Below, piece after piece: positions 36,702-38,269 of a stretch of DNA of 38,269 nt (its first letter is position 1; every line of letters begins with the position of its first letter). The stretch comes from Actinomycetes bacterium. GTDB taxonomy: Bacteria; Actinomycetota; Actinomycetes; S36-B12; UBA5976. Where the stretch lies: the NCBI GenBank assembly GCA_014190035.1, contig BJFU01000007.1, positions 1-38,269 on the forward strand, given 5' to 3'. The notes beneath the pieces were generated by a model, which saw only the letters and a list, made by a program, of their open reading frames with translations, had not been told where the DNA came from and made no database searches. The translations under genes were made by a program, and so were the position numbers.

Positions 36702-36908
36702 TTACTGAACGACCACGTTAGAAGCACTTGGCCCTCTGGGGTCTTTGTCCATTTCAATATCAAAAATAACTTTTTGACCTTCGTTCAAAGTCCTTAAACC
36801 AGCTGAGGTAATTGCATTTTCGCGCACAAATATTTCTGAACCGTCTTTGGCTTTGATAAAGCCATAACCTTTTTCTGTGTTAAACCACAGGACTATTCCA
36901 TTTGGCAT
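36702..36908 (-). CDS. Divergent cold-shock-domain protein
   Basis: GIVLWFNTEKGYGFIKAKDGSEIFVRENAITSAGLRTLNEGQKVIFDIEMDKDPRGPSASNVVV. Confidence 0.88.
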   Translation of the reverse strand: MPNGIVLWFNTEKGYGFIKAKDGSEIFVRENAITSAGLRTLNEGQKVIFDIEMDKDPRGPSASNVVVQ

Positions 36909-36930
36909 TTAAGTAGCCGGAAAACTTTCT

Positions 36931-37218
36931 TTAGAGTTGGATACCAAGTTTGCGAGCAGAACGGTTACGTGCACGAGTTGATCGCATTCTTTGCAATCTT
37001 TTAATCAACATGGGATCAAAACTTAATGCTGCAGGATGATCCACAAGTGCATTTAATACTTGGTAATACCTGGTAGCACTCATCCCAAATAGTTCTCTGA
37101 TTGCTTGCTCTTTTGCACCAGAATATTTCCACCATTGACGTTCGAATTCTAAAATTTCTTTATCGCGATCGCTTAGTGAGAATTCACCATTGCCGGGGGA
37201 AACTGAGACGGCATCCAT
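36931..37218 (-). CDS. DUF3263 family protein
   Basis: LSDRDKEILEFERQWWKYSGAKEQAIRELFGMSATRYYQVLNALVDHPAALSFDPMLIKRLQRMR. Confidence 0.88.
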   Translation of the reverse strand: MDAVSVSPGNGEFSLSDRDKEILEFERQWWKYSGAKEQAIRELFGMSATRYYQVLNALVDHPAALSFDPMLIKRLQRMRSTRARNRSARKLGIQL

Positions 37219-37327
37219 TATTTAAATTTTCTCCTAAAAGCTTTTTTGCTCTATTTTTGAGCGCTCCCCTATCGTATGTAATAGAGAAGTAAAAAGTATG
37301 TGATTAAGCGTTTGGTCGTGTCGTTCC

Positions 37328-37356
37328 AATCACATCAACCACACTGGTTAGTGATT
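37328..37356. repeat. Compound inverted repeat upstream of the EamA transporter gene
   Basis: AATCAC-atc-AACCA-cac-TGGTT-a-GTGATT. Confidence 0.55.
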
Positions 37357-37408
37357 AACGTTATTTGTGTGACTCAAGTGGGATTAGTCGTGACACAATA
37401 GGTTTTCT

Positions 37409-38269
37409 ATGACAACAACTCCACCATTAAAAACATGGCTTCCATCTTGGATTTTCTTAACTGTTGTGTGGGGAATGTCATTCTTTTTCATCAAGATTTC
37501 TGGAGATGACCTTTCTCCACTGCAAATTGCTTTTGGAAGAGTTGCTTTAGGAGCAATAACAGTTTTGATCATTTTGCTAATTATGAAACAAAAACTGCCT
37601 AACACCAAGAAAGCCTGGGTGAGAGCAAATATTGCAGGCTTTCTACAACACACTGCTCCTTTTGCATTAATTGCTTATGGAGAAACTCACATAACCTCTG
37701 TCTTGGCAGGTATTGGCAATGCTGCAACTCCTTTGTGGACTGCCATCTTTTCAATGGCATTTATTCCCAAAGACAAAATAACCAGACATGAATACATAGG
37801 AGTCTTAACCGGATTTGCTGGAGTATTAATCCTTGTTGGTATTTGGGAAGGCAATAGTGGAGAAAGTGATGTAATTGGAATTTTGGCAGTTATTTTAGCT
37901 ACCGCTTGTTACGGTGGAGTTGTAATTTACACTCGCTCTAAAGTGACCGAACTTGGTTTTAGTCCCTCATCATTTATCGGTGCTCAATTAATTGCCTCCG
38001 CAATTCAATTACTAGTTTTGTGTTTAATTTTTACCTCTACTCCTTCCCAAATGGGTTTATCAACTGTATGGGCAATTCTTTTCTTAGGAATATTTTCCAC
38101 TGGTTTAGCTTTTCCTCTTGTTTACAAAATAATTAGAGATGTAAGCAGCTTGGCTGCTGCCACAATTACTTATGCAACTCCCATAATTTCAACACTTGCA
38201 GGAGTGGTTCTCTTGAAAGAAGGTTTGCATTGGTATCAACCAATCGGGGCAGTTTTAATTTTGTGTGGA
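37409..38269 (+). CDS. EamA/DMT-superfamily transporter (truncated by window end)
   Basis: Manual reading from ATG 37409: MTTTPPLKTWLPSWIFLTVVWGMSFFFIKISGDDLSPLQIAFGRVALGAITV...; open to the window end. Confidence 0.88.
   Translation, partial: MTTTPPLKTWLPSWIFLTVVWGMSFFFIKISGDDLSPLQIAFGRVALGAITVLIILLIMKQKLPNTKKAWVRANIAGFLQHTAPFALIAYGETHITSVLAGIGNAATPLWTAIFSMAFIPKDKITRHEYIGVLTGFAGVLILVGIWEGNSGESDVIGILAVILATACYGGVVIYTRSKVTELGFSPSSFIGAQLIASAIQLLVLCLIFTSTPSQMGLSTVWAILFLGIFSTGLAFPLVYKIIRDVSSLAAATITYATPIISTLAGVVLLKEGLHWYQPIGAVLILCG

Noticed and set aside
1-38269. CRISPR arrays, tandem repeats, tRNA or rRNA genes
   Set aside because: No regularly spaced direct repeats and no recognisable RNA gene in any intergenic stretch on reading both strands; a tRNAscan/Infernal run would settle it.

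Overview
This window is an ordinary core-genome segment from a low-GC, streamlined actinobacterium. Gene order and short spacers suggest the freshwater acI/Nanopelagicales type, but that placement is an inference. I see no rRNA, tRNA, CRISPR array, transposase, integrase or prophage. Main blocks, left to right: resB (partial)-ccdA-resA cytochrome c maturation genes, phosphoglycerate mutase-like gene, hemD-type fusion, rex, glutaredoxin-like gene, bldC-like gene (all minus strand); proC; clpC; argA-like gene, lysS, coaX, nadC, nadB, panC, DUF3180, folK, folB, folP, folE, ftsH, hpt, tilS, dacB (long minus-strand array); DHA2 MFS exporter and LysE-type transporter; DEAD-box helicase; holin-4-like membrane protein; DinB-like protein; DUF2530-like; DUF3027; cold-shock protein; XPB helicase with its conserved partner; ppc; second cold-shock-like protein; DUF3263; EamA transporter (partial). 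I found no convincing undescribed multi-gene system. The points most worth checking are: (i) an apparent AUC-start glutaredoxin-like gene missing from the ORF track; (ii) a hairpin between the ftsH Shine-Dalgarno and its start codon that could act as a structural bridge; (iii) a near-ideal Rex operator at rex, beside a heme locus without hemA, hemC, hemB or hemL; (iv) a 191-nt intergenic region with four inverted repeats upstream of the DEAD-box helicase; (v) a 20-bp perfect palindrome in front of the MFS exporter; (vi) a 12-bp divergent gene spacer with a symmetric -10-like core. All functional calls come from reading the translations by eye; no database search was run.
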